Positions 1-8,403 of a stretch of 16,486 bases of DNA are shown piece after piece; the first letter of the stretch is position 1; each line of letters begins with the position of its first letter. Under the pieces are notes generated by a model. It made no database searches. It was not told where the DNA came from and was given only the letters and a program-made list of their open reading frames with translations. This DNA comes from Candidatus Cloacimonadota bacterium (GTDB lineage: Bacteria > Cloacimonadota > Cloacimonadia > JGIOTU-2 > B8-G9): NCBI GenBank assembly GCA_003647765.1, contig QMNM01000004.1:1-16486 (forward strand). Reading direction: 5' to 3'. A program made the position numbers and the translations under genes.

Positions 1-31
1 AAAGGTTCGCGTGAGTTCGTTCAGTTCGTAT

Positions 32-72
32 AAGTTCGCGATTGCAAGTTCGCGATTGCAAGTTCGCGATTA
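32..72. repeat. 14-bp tandem repeat upstream of gyrB
   Basis: The unit AAGTTCGCGATTGC occurs at 32-45 and 46-59, with a partial third copy from 60 to 71. The bases before it (1-31) hold looser variants of the word AGTTCG. No reading frame is evident across it. It lies within the gyrB leader and resembles the other short repeat texts that fill intergenic spaces in this window. Confidence 0.85.
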
Positions 73-112
73 AATTCCTGGGATAAAATGCTTGCTATCT
101 AATGGTGGCTAA

Positions 113-2047
<1,935 letters not shown>

Positions 2048-2073
2048 AATATATCGCGAAATTGGTGTAAATT

Positions 2074-3525
2074 ATGAGATATAAAGAATATGAGATAAAG
2101 CGAATTTCTGATGCAATATGGGAAATCCCAAGAAGTAAAGAGATGAGAGTTCCAGTTAGGTTCTATGCTTTAGAGAAGATGATTGCTCAAATAATCAGTG
2201 ATGATGCCTTACAACAATCTATCAATGTTGCTTATCTGCCTGGTATTCAAAAATATTCACTTGCAATGCCGGATATTCATTATGGATATGGTTTTCCAAT
2301 TGGTGGAGTAGCTGCAATGGATGTAGATAATGGAGTAATCTCGCCAGGTGGAGTCGGTTATGATATAAATTGTGGAGTAAGATTTTGCCGAACAAATCTG
2401 TTCTATGATGATATTAAGGATAAGATAAAAGATATAGTGCTTGGCTTTTATCAAAATGTGCCAAGTGGTGTTGGCTCTCACGGTGCAATCAAAAAATTGT
2501 CACAAAAACAAGAAGATGAAGTAATGATAAAAGGTGCTCGTTGGGCTATTGAAAATGGTTATGGAAATGACTCAGATTTAGATGCAACAGAAAATTACGG
2601 CGAAATGAAAGAAGCTAATCCTGATAAAGTTAGTCATAGAGCAAAAGACAGAGGACTTAATCAAGTTGGCACTTTGGGCTCTGGCAATCATTTTCTTGAA
2701 ATTGGCATAGTTGACAAAGTTTATAATGAAGAACTTGCTGATTATTTTAAATTAAGGAATAATAGTGTAATAGTAATTGTGCATAGTGGTTCGCGAGGAT
2801 TTGGCTATCAGATTTGTGATGATTATTTGAAAATAATGGTGAGAAAACAAAATGAGTATGACTTCACTATTCCAGATAGGCAATTAGCTTGTGCTCCGAT
2901 ACACACACAAATTGGTAAGGATTATTTTTTAGCAATGTGTTGCGCGGCAAACTATGCCTGGGCTAATCGTCAAGTGCTGATGAATCTTGCACAAAGGTCT
3001 CTATGTAAGACATTATCTATTTCTCACAATTCATTGGGATTTAAGTTGATTTATGATGTATCACATAATATTGCAAAATTTGAAAAGCATAATGTAAATG
3101 GCAAGGATAAGATGTTGTGTCTACATCGTAAAGGTGCTACGCGTTCTTTTGGTCCTGGGAGAGAAGAATTAGCACCAGAATTTCAAAAGATTGGTCAGCC
3201 GGTAATAGTTCCTGGTGATATGGGCACTCATTCTTATTTGATGATTGGAACTGACTTTGCAATGAATGAAACTTTTGGCTCATGTTGTCACGGTGCAGGA
3301 AGAGTAAAAAGTAGAAAACAAGCTATTAGAGAATATAATTTTGGCAGTATAAAATCAGAATTAGATAAACAGGGCATTATAGTGTTCGCAGCTCAAAAAC
3401 GCACATTAGTTGAGGAAAATCCAGAAGTATATAAAAATGTCTCTGATGTTGTACAAGCAGTACATATAAGTGGTATAGCAAAAAAAATTGTCAGAACAAG
3501 ACCATTAGGCGTATTGAAAGGATAA
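2074..3525 (+). CDS. rtcB: RNA-splicing ligase RtcB
   Basis: GTP- and Mn2+-dependent ligase that joins RNA 2',3'-cyclic phosphate or 3'-phosphate ends to 5'-OH ends, in RNA repair or tRNA splicing. At 483 aa it is full length. Family signatures are PDIHYGYGFPIGG (from residue 66), GGVGYDINCGVR with the metal-binding Asp97 and Cys100, GSGNHFLEIG (His206), VHSGSRGFG (His237), YDVSHN (His331), and CCHGAGR, whose His406 matches the histidine that is guanylylated in characterised RtcB proteins. All catalytic positions I can check are present. It starts 26 bp after gyrB and has only a weak GGTG upstream, so it is probably read from the gyrB transcript. The next gene encodes archease, its known activator, which supports the assignment. 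Confidence 0.96.
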   Translation: MRYKEYEIKRISDAIWEIPRSKEMRVPVRFYALEKMIAQIISDDALQQSINVAYLPGIQKYSLAMPDIHYGYGFPIGGVAAMDVDNGVISPGGVGYDINCGVRFCRTNLFYDDIKDKIKDIVLGFYQNVPSGVGSHGAIKKLSQKQEDEVMIKGARWAIENGYGNDSDLDATENYGEMKEANPDKVSHRAKDRGLNQVGTLGSGNHFLEIGIVDKVYNEELADYFKLRNNSVIVIVHSGSRGFGYQICDDYLKIMVRKQNEYDFTIPDRQLACAPIHTQIGKDYFLAMCCAANYAWANRQVLMNLAQRSLCKTLSISHNSLGFKLIYDVSHNIAKFEKHNVNGKDKMLCLHRKGATRSFGPGREELAPEFQKIGQPVIVPGDMGTHSYLMIGTDFAMNETFGSCCHGAGRVKSRKQAIREYNFGSIKSELDKQGIIVFAAQKRTLVEENPEVYKNVSDVVQAVHISGIAKKIVRTRPLGVLKG

Positions 3526-3740
3526 TTTCATTTGTACTTGGAAACAAGTGCGAGTGAATAAATTCACACGATAAGTCAAAAAAGCGTTCTAAAGAACGCC
3601 TCAGCCTCGGTGTCTTGTCCTACGGCTTCTCCTCCATAGTCCAGTTTTAACAAAATATTACACAGCAACAACCTAATTTTGATGGAATTAAATAATTATT
3701 CGTGTTAATTCGTGGTTAAAAATATTTTGTGGTTCACTAT
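3526..3740. other. Intergenic hairpin cluster between rtcB and archease gene
   Basis: No gene is seen. It holds ACTTG-GAAA-CAAGT just after rtcB, a perfect hairpin GTGAATAAATTCAC at 3553-3566, and another, GCGTTCTAAAGAACGC (7-bp stem), at 3584-3599. None is followed by a T-run, so these look like dispersed palindromic repeats and not strong terminators. Repeat text rich in CCTCCATAG/TCCTACGG follows. The region ends with the 23-bp repeat annotated at 3698-3720. Confidence 0.7.
3698..3720 (+). repeat. 23-bp repeat, copy 1, upstream of archease gene
   Basis: Identical to 4252-4274. The text begins ATTCGTGTTAATTCGTGG and ends TTAAA. It contains an internal near-tandem of TTAATTCGTGG. It ends 20 bp before the archease ATG, in the leader of the gene. 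Confidence 0.9.
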
Positions 3741-4196
3741 ATGTATGAAATATTAAATCACACAGCAGATTTAGCAATAAAAGTGCAATCCAACACAGTC
3801 AAGGGTTTGTTCTATAAATGTGCAATTGCTTTGACAGATTTGCTGTTTGGCTCACAATATCTTTTCCGCCATACGCCCTACGCATTACGCATTATGCCTT
3901 TGTTTTCTATTCAGCAAAAAGCAGGCAAAATAACTTTGCAAATTACAGCCAACAATAAAGAAGATTTACTTGTTGAATTTCTTGGAGAACTGCTATTCCA
4001 TTCTATTTGTAAATATAGATATTTCTTTGATTTCAAATGGAAAAAATTTACTGAACAAGAAATTATTGTTGATTGCCTTTTCCATAACTTGAAAGCCATT
4101 GATTTGAAAATGGATATAAAAGCAGTTACTTACCATAATATTAAGATAAAAAAAGATAATAACAATTTCTCTGTAATTATTACATTTGATTTATAG
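3741..4196 (+). CDS. Archease (RtcB activator protein)
   Basis: Small protein (151 aa) that activates RtcB RNA ligase by promoting guanylylation and multiple turnover. The family pattern is clear: MYEILNHTADLAIKV with the acidic metal ligand Asp10, ALTDLL (Asp33), an EDLLVEFLGELLF helix, and the C-terminal VKAVTYHNIKI strand ending in TFDL with a near-terminal Asp. The ATG at 3741 is chosen because the protein then begins directly with the family's first strand; a GTG at 3729 would add four residues. No good ribosome site is visible; a 23-bp dispersed repeat occupies the leader. Residues 43-53 (RHTPYALRIMP) are encoded by intergenic-type repeat text on the opposite strand (see findings). They replace a loop between two conserved blocks, so the fold is probably intact. 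It is located 200 bp after rtcB. Confidence 0.9.
   Translation: MYEILNHTADLAIKVQSNTVKGLFYKCAIALTDLLFGSQYLFRHTPYALRIMPLFSIQQKAGKITLQITANNKEDLLVEFLGELLFHSICKYRYFFDFKWKKFTEQEIIVDCLFHNLKAIDLKMDIKAVTYHNIKIKKDNNNFSVIITFDL
3867..3899 (-). repeat. Dispersed GCGTAATGCGTA-type repeat inside the archease gene
   Basis: Read on the minus strand, this stretch contains GCGTAATGCGTA (3879-3890) and GCGTAGGGCGTA (3872-3883). The first 12-mer recurs twice after mazG (8362-8373 and 8383-8394) and the second recurs just after the malic enzyme gene (7226-7237). It is translated within archease as residues 43-53. Confidence 0.8.
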
Positions 4197-4198
4197 AG

Positions 4199-4222
4199 TG
4201 CGTCGGTGTTTACACCGTCGCA
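4199..4222. other. Hairpin after archease gene
   Basis: TGCG-T-CGGTGT, TT, ACACCG-T-CGCA forms a 10-bp stem with one T/T mismatch, starting three bases after the stop codon. No T-run follows, so it is a weak terminator candidate or a palindromic repeat. Confidence 0.55.
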
Positions 4223-4251
4223 ATATCTGAGCTCAAATATATTTTGTGAAA

Positions 4252-4274
4252 ATTCGTGTTAATTCGTGGTTAAA
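4252..4274 (+). repeat. 23-bp repeat, copy 2, upstream of the 4284 gene
   Basis: Identical to 3698-3720. It ends 9 bp before the ATG at 4284 and so fills the position where a ribosome binding site would lie; no purine-rich Shine-Dalgarno is seen there. Confidence 0.9.
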
Positions 4275-4283
4275 CAAATTAAA

Positions 4284-5147
4284 ATGAAAAAATTTATTGT
4301 ATTCATATTTTTATACTTATTATCATCTAATTTGATAGCAGAGCAGATTCACATACTATATACTAATGATTTGCTTTGTGGAAAAGAAAATACCCAGTAT
4401 AAAAAATTGGCTTATCTAACTGTTCTGACTGATTCGTTAAAGAATGAGTATCAAAATGTTGTAATAGTGGGAAATGGAAATAATTTTTGTGGAGATTCAC
4501 TATTAAGCAGAATAATCTCTCAAACGATGAATAGAATCGGTTATGATGTAGTAATGACAGGTACCAAAGAGTTTAGTAATGGTTTAGACGAATATTTATC
4601 TGCTTTGGATAATATAGATTTTCCAGTGGTTGTTTCTAATCTTAGGTTTGATATAAATCATAAAAATCTGCATAAGATAAGAGAAAATCTGATAATAGAG
4701 AGAGATGGTGTAAAATTAGGATTTTTTGGATTATTATCACCTGATTTTCCGCATTTAACCGTAACTGATAAAAGATACCAGTTTCGTTTTGATTATCAGA
4801 ATGAAGCAAAGGAACAGATAGAGAAATTACAAAAAGATAGTGTTAATATTAAGATTGCGATTACTCAATTTGATAAAAAGTTTAATATTGAACTTGCTGA
4901 GAATGTTGAAGGAATAGATATAATTTTATGCGGAGACCCGATAACACGGAACCAAGGTATAAGAAAAATTATCTCTCCTGACTCTAATATTACTTATATT
5001 GTTTGGATTGATAACAATAAATACTTTGGAGATTTACTGATAGATATTGAACAAAAAAAGATACATAAAGTTGAATGGCAGAAAATTCCTTTATTAGATG
5101 ATATTAGTGATAAAATAGATATTTTAGATTTACTTAAAAACGATTAG
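4284..5147 (+). CDS. Secreted 5'-nucleotidase-like protein, probably catalytically dead
   Basis: 287 aa with an N-terminal signal peptide (MKKFIVFIFLYLLSSNLIA, probable cut before EQ), so likely periplasmic or exported. The remainder follows the order of the metallophosphoesterase domain of UshA-type 5'-nucleotidases: a first strand QIHILYTND, then a GNNF block, GTKEF, PVVVSNL, VKLGFFGLLSP, IKIAITQFD and IDIILCGD. The metal and catalytic residues of this family are mostly substituted: TNDxHG is TNDLLCG, GDN is GNN, GNHEFD is GTKEFS, the LTH histidine is Gln195, and GHxH is GDPI. Only Asp29 remains. The C-terminal nucleotide-binding domain of UshA is absent. I infer a non-catalytic relative; substrate or partner is unknown. 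The ATG at 4284 is chosen over a GTG at 4266 that lies within a repeat and would precede the signal peptide. Confidence 0.72.
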   Translation: MKKFIVFIFLYLLSSNLIAEQIHILYTNDLLCGKENTQYKKLAYLTVLTDSLKNEYQNVVIVGNGNNFCGDSLLSRIISQTMNRIGYDVVMTGTKEFSNGLDEYLSALDNIDFPVVVSNLRFDINHKNLHKIRENLIIERDGVKLGFFGLLSPDFPHLTVTDKRYQFRFDYQNEAKEQIEKLQKDSVNIKIAITQFDKKFNIELAENVEGIDIILCGDPITRNQGIRKIISPDSNITYIVWIDNNKYFGDLLIDIEQKKIHKVEWQKIPLLDDISDKIDILDLLKND

Positions 5148-5379
5148 ACCCATAAACTAGCCACAGAGACACGAAGATACAAAGGCACAAAAAATAGCTT
5201 ATTATAATGATTTAAATTTAGATCGTTCTAATGAGTGATTCTAACACTCTATAGTAATGGTGTTTATAATCAGTTCGGGAAAAAACAGGATTACAAATCT
5301 TGTTGGATCGGCATTGGTGAGGTTAGACGAATATGGAAAGGGAATGCAAAGAGGACAAGATTATAACAAGGAGTTTATA
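5148..5379. other. Intergenic region before the antitoxin gene
   Basis: Repeat text of the CCACAGAGACACGAAG type lies at about 5160-5196. A small hairpin GAGTG-ATTCTAA-CACTC is seen at 5233-5249. An open frame from ATG 5257 joins the antitoxin gene, but its residues resemble no protein I know and a strong ribosome site supports the later start, so I treat this as non-coding. Confidence 0.5.
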
Positions 5380-5592
5380 ATGTTAAATACGGTTTCTATT
5401 AGATTAGATAATACCCTAATTAGTTTTTTAGATAAATACTCACAGGAACTAAAAGTTAGTAAAAGTTGGATTATAAGGCAGGCTTTACAAAACTACTTTG
5501 ATAAGTTAGATGAGAATCTATCTGATATGAGAATAGAAACTTTATCAAAGGGTAAATCTCACAGAGAGGTGTTAAAAGAGTATGGCTTATAG
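5380..5592 (+). CDS. Ribbon-helix-helix antitoxin (CopG/RHH type)
   Basis: 70-aa DNA-binding protein. A short beta strand VSIRLDNTL precedes two helices (LISFLDKYSQEL and SKSWIIRQALQNYFDKL), the standard arrangement of a ribbon-helix-helix dimer that binds its own operator. The C-terminal segment with ETLSKGKSHREVLKEYGL would be the toxin-contacting tail in RelB/ParD-like antitoxins. The ATG at 5380 is chosen because AAGGAG lies at 5368-5373 and the RHH strand begins immediately; the ATG at 5257 would add 41 unfamiliar residues. The next small frame overlaps its 3' end by 11 bp, the usual arrangement of antitoxin and toxin. It probably represses its own promoter, but I could not identify an operator. 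Confidence 0.8.
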   Translation: MLNTVSIRLDNTLISFLDKYSQELKVSKSWIIRQALQNYFDKLDENLSDMRIETLSKGKSHREVLKEYGL

Positions 5593-5680
5593 GATAATGT
5601 GGGATACAAGAGCATACAGAGAACTGAAAAGCATAAATGTAAAAGATGCTGTGAGACATAGAAAAGATATTTATGATTAA
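5582..5680 (+). pseudogene. RelE/ParE-type toxin remnant, apparently internally deleted
   Basis: A 32-codon frame overlapping the antitoxin end by 11 bp. It reads MAYRIMWDTRAYRELKSI, which matches the first strand and helix of RelE/StbE toxins, then NVKD, then AVRHRKDIYD, which looks like the family's C-terminal end (typically a ...VGHRKDVY ending). RelE proteins are usually about 85-100 aa, so roughly 55-65 middle residues appear to be missing while both ends stay in frame. It could not fold as the normal toxin. The alternative is a coincidental short frame, but the position directly after an RHH antitoxin and the likeness of both ends make that unlikely. Confidence 0.65.
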
Positions 5681-5862
5681 AGAGTTGAGTTCAGTTTAAA
5701 AAGCAGACAAACAGATTTTCACCAGGATTTTCGCAAAATAGTAATTTTGTATTATAAGCGAGTGGATAAAATCCATACACTAAATCAAGAAAAGCGTGCT
5801 AAAGAGCCATGCGAAGCATGTTTGCATAACGCATAATCAAATTAAATTAAAGGAGAATTGAA
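5681..5862. other. Intergenic region before malic enzyme gene
   Basis: No gene seen. Contains a short hairpin CATGC-GAA-GCATG at 5808-5820 beside AAGCGTGCTAAAGAG, and text of the CAGATTTTCACCAGGATTTTC type around 5710-5735, similar to dispersed repeats elsewhere. It ends with a strong ribosome site AAAGGAG about 8 bp before the malic enzyme ATG. Confidence 0.5.
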
Positions 5863-7221
5863 ATGTCAGATCAAAGAAAATTAACAAAGGAAGAATTGAT
5901 TGCCAAGGCAAACAAACCTGCTGAAGATGCAATGAAATTACATCCATTTTATCGTGGTAAAGTAGAAGTTGTATCTAAATGCTGTATTAGAGAGCTTAAT
6001 GATTTTGCTATATGGTATACACCTGGAGTAGCTGCTCCTTGCCGTGATATTCAACAGCATCCTGAAAAAGTTATGGAACATACAAACAAGTCCAATTTTG
6101 TCGCTGTAATATCAGATGGAACACGGGTGTTAGGATTAGGAGATATAGGTCCAGAAGCAGGACTACCTGTAATGGAAGGTAAAGCACTTCTTTTCAAATA
6201 TCTTGGTGGTGTAGATGCATTTCCTATATGCCTTGATACCAAAGACCCTGATAAGATTATTGAAATCTGTAAAATTCTACAGCCCAGCTTCGGCGGATTT
6301 AATCTGGAAGATATTTCTCAACCAAAATGCTTTAGAATTCTTGACACTTTACGCAAAGAATGCCATATTCCTGTTTGGCATGATGATCAACAGGGAACAG
6401 CCGCGGTTACTACTGCTGGAATGATTAACGCTGTAAAGTTAGTTAACAAGAAATTGGAAGATATTACAATTGCAATGATTGGAGCAGGAGCGGCAAATAT
6501 TGCTATTGCTCGTGTGTTAGTATCTGCTGGTGTGAACATCAAGAATATTGTAATGGTAGATTCAAAGGGCATTTTACATCCAGATAGGGAAGATGCTGAA
6601 AATTTGCAAAAGAATTATAAAGAAAAATGGTTCTATGCAATGAACTCCAATGGAATGAATAAACGAGGTGGTAAGCCTGAAGCAATGGAAGGAATGGATT
6701 GTCTTATTGCTCTTTCCAAGCCAGGACCTAATACTATCAAGAAAGAATGGATATCAAGAATGGCAAAAGATACAATTGTTTTTGTGTGTGCTAATCCAAT
6801 CCCGGAAATCTGGCCATGGGAAGCAAAAGAAGCTGGTGCAAAAATTGTTGCAACTGGTCGTTCTGATTTCCCTAATCAAGTAAATAATTCTCTCGGTTTT
6901 CCAGGAATTTTCCGGGGCACGCTTGATGTTATGGCTACTACTATTACTGATGAAATGTGTATTGCAGCAGCTAAAGAATTAGCAAAATGCGCAGAAGATA
7001 AAGGCATCCACGAAGATTATCTTATCCCAACTATGGATGAATGGGAAGTTTATCCAAGAGAAGCTGCTGCTGTTGGAATGAAAGCAATTGAACAGGGCGT
7101 TGCACGACTTAAAATGACCCGCGATGAATTATTTGAAAAGTCATCAAAAGTGATAAAAAGAGCTAGAGAAGAAACTAAATGTCTGATGAGAGAGAATTTT
7201 ATTCCAAAAGCACCAAAGTAA
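5863..7221 (+). CDS. Malic enzyme, NAD(P)-dependent (short form)
   Basis: Oxidatively decarboxylates malate to pyruvate and CO2, producing NAD(P)H in the cytoplasm. 452 aa, the short bacterial form without the phosphotransacetylase-like domain of MaeB. Landmarks are WYTPGVAAPC (catalytic Tyr52), ISDGTRVLGLGDIGPEAG, MEGKALL (catalytic Lys107), the metal ligands Glu149-Asp150 in NLEDIS and Asp174-Asp175 in WHDDQQGTA, and a Rossmann fold with IGAGAANIA (207-215). A later GRSDFPNQVNNSLGFPGIFRG block is also typical. All key residues are present. AGGAG at 5851-5855 fixes the start. An intrinsic terminator follows, so it is probably transcribed alone. Cofactor choice (NAD or NADP) cannot be decided by eye. 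Confidence 0.94.
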   Translation: MSDQRKLTKEELIAKANKPAEDAMKLHPFYRGKVEVVSKCCIRELNDFAIWYTPGVAAPCRDIQQHPEKVMEHTNKSNFVAVISDGTRVLGLGDIGPEAGLPVMEGKALLFKYLGGVDAFPICLDTKDPDKIIEICKILQPSFGGFNLEDISQPKCFRILDTLRKECHIPVWHDDQQGTAAVTTAGMINAVKLVNKKLEDITIAMIGAGAANIAIARVLVSAGVNIKNIVMVDSKGILHPDREDAENLQKNYKEKWFYAMNSNGMNKRGGKPEAMEGMDCLIALSKPGPNTIKKEWISRMAKDTIVFVCANPIPEIWPWEAKEAGAKIVATGRSDFPNQVNNSLGFPGIFRGTLDVMATTITDEMCIAAAKELAKCAEDKGIHEDYLIPTMDEWEVYPREAAAVGMKAIEQGVARLKMTRDELFEKSSKVIKRAREETKCLMRENFIPKAPK

Positions 7222-7225
7222 ATAA

Positions 7226-7239
7226 GCGTAGGGCGTAAG
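7226..7239 (+). repeat. GCGTAGGGCGTA repeat after malic enzyme gene
   Basis: GCGTAGGGCGTA at 7226-7237 is the reverse complement of 3872-3883 inside the archease gene. It starts four bases after the malic enzyme stop codon. Confidence 0.7.
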
Positions 7240-7248
7240 ATGAAGATT

Positions 7249-7294
7249 AAAAGGCGAGAAATAGTCAAATATAATACTATACCTCGTCTTTTTT
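7249..7294 (+). terminator. Rho-independent terminator of malic enzyme gene
   Basis: AAGGCGAG (7251-7258) pairs with CTCGTCTT (7283-7290) with one G/T wobble. Inside, after a 2/2 internal loop, ATAGT pairs with ACTAT. The stem is followed at once by a run of T ending at 7294. It lies 27 bp after the stop codon. Confidence 0.75.
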
Positions 7295-7589
7295 CTAAAA
7301 TTATGACTTTCGCAAATTAAGCCATTTATATCGCTCCTACGGAGCTATGATTTGACACTGTAATTATTGCTATAATTATTTCATGTCTACGGGATTTGTT
7401 TCACAGAAACTCGACTCGGGTTCTTTGAACTCGAGTCGGGTTTCACGGTCCTCTCTCCGTGTCCATACAATCTTTTCAATCTTTCTAATCTTTCAATCTT
7501 TATGAATCTTTCAATCTTTATAATCTTCTCTGTGCCCTCTGTGTTTCTGTGGCAATATTGATATTCCTTAATTATTAGGAGATTTTCAG
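7295..7589. other. Hairpin-rich and repeat-rich intergenic region before mazG
   Basis: No gene seen. GCTCC-TAC-GGAGC at 7333-7345 is a small palindrome. A long hairpin lies at 7406-7444 (separate entry), followed by CACGG...CCGTG at 7444-7461. From about 7466 to 7530 the word CAATCTTT/TAATCTTT is repeated, then CTCTGTGCCCTCTGTGTTTCTGTGGC at 7532-7556 is the reverse complement of the CACAGAGACACGAAG type of text seen at 5160. A ribosome site TAGGAG precedes mazG. Confidence 0.6.
7406..7444. other. 18-bp perfect-pairing hairpin
   Basis: The arm 7406-7423 (GAAACTCGACTCGGGTTC) pairs along all 18 positions with 7427-7444 as RNA, with two G/U wobbles and a loop of TTT. No T-run follows directly. 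It is the strongest secondary structure I see in the window and lies between the malic enzyme terminator and mazG. Confidence 0.85.
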
Positions 7590-8360
7590 ATGAAACAATT
7601 TGATGAATTAGTAGCAATAATGCAGAGATTACGGGACAAAGAATCAGGTTGTCCTTGGGATTTACAGCAGACCTATGAAAGCTTAAAGCCCCATCTTATA
7701 GAAGAGACATACGAAGTTATTGAAGCAATTGAGAAAAAGGACTATCAGGCATTAAAAGAGGAACTGGGCGATTTGCTTCTACATATAGTATTTCAATCAA
7801 AAATGGCTGAAGAAAATGGACATTTTAATATTAAAGATGTCCTGACCAAAATAAATAAAAAGATGATAAATAGGCATCCGCATATATTCTCTGATAAAAA
7901 AGTAGAAAGTGCTGAGGATGTAGTGCAGAACTGGGAAAAAATTAAAAAAAAGGAGAAGAAACATAGAAAGTCCATTTTAGACGAAATTCCGAAAGGGATA
8001 CCAGCACTTATTAAGGCAAAAAGAGTCCAACAAAAGGCCTCTGCTGTGGGATTTGACTGGAAAGCAGCTGAACCTATTTTTGACAAACTACAAGAAGAAA
8101 TTAAAGAATTTCAATCTGCATATCAGGAAAATGATAGTCAAGAAATGGAATACGAAATTGGAGATATCCTTTTTACAATTGTTAATATTGCCAGACAATT
8201 AAATATTGACTCAGAATTTGCTTTACAAAAAAGTGTGGAAAAATTTATACAAAGATTTAAGCTTATGGAAAATTATCTAAACGAGGAGAATAAGGATATT
8301 TCTAAGTGCGGACTAAATGAATTAGAGATATTATGGGAGAGAGCAAAAAAGAAGGCGTAG
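7590..8360 (+). CDS. mazG: Nucleoside triphosphate pyrophosphohydrolase MazG
   Basis: Hydrolyses NTPs or dNTPs to the monophosphate and pyrophosphate, cleaning the nucleotide pool. 256 aa, close to the 263 aa of E. coli MazG, with the tandem-domain layout. The N-terminal domain has CPWDLQQTYESLKPHLIEETYEVIEAI (Glu38, Glu39, Glu42) and EELGDLLLHIVF (Glu58, Asp61), the metal-binding EExxE/ExxD pattern. The linker carries RHPHIFSD and VVQNWEKIKKKEK. The second domain has AKRVQQKASAVGFDW, LQEEIKEF and EIGDILFTIVNIARQL. A TAGGAG about 10 bases before the ATG supports the start. Its last Ala codon and stop codon lie in a dispersed GCGTA repeat that fills the 43-bp gap to the next gene. Whether it is cotranscribed with the histidine kinase gene is likely but not shown. 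Confidence 0.95.
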   Translation: MKQFDELVAIMQRLRDKESGCPWDLQQTYESLKPHLIEETYEVIEAIEKKDYQALKEELGDLLLHIVFQSKMAEENGHFNIKDVLTKINKKMINRHPHIFSDKKVESAEDVVQNWEKIKKKEKKHRKSILDEIPKGIPALIKAKRVQQKASAVGFDWKAAEPIFDKLQEEIKEFQSAYQENDSQEMEYEIGDILFTIVNIARQLNIDSEFALQKSVEKFIQRFKLMENYLNEENKDISKCGLNELEILWERAKKKA

Positions 8361-8397
8361 AGCGTAATGCGTAAAGCGTAAAGCGTAATGCGTAAGG
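8355..8397 (+). repeat. GCGTAATGCGTA repeat tract spanning the mazG stop
   Basis: Units GCGTAG, AGCGTAATGCGTAA, AGCGTAA and AGCGTAATGCGTAA follow one another. The first unit provides the last Ala codon and TAG stop of mazG, and the tract runs to 7 bp before the next ATG. The AAGG at its end may serve as ribosome site for the histidine kinase gene. Confidence 0.8.
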
Positions 8398-8403
8398 TGT
8401 GGA

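Noticed and set aside
3584-3599. Terminator of rtcB
   Set aside because: The 7-bp hairpin lacks a T-run and looks like a dispersed palindrome; it is listed within the intergenic entry only.
5257-5379. N-terminal extension of the antitoxin from ATG 5257
   Set aside because: The extra 41 residues resemble no RHH protein, while AAGGAG directly before the ATG at 5380 and the immediate RHH strand support the shorter form.
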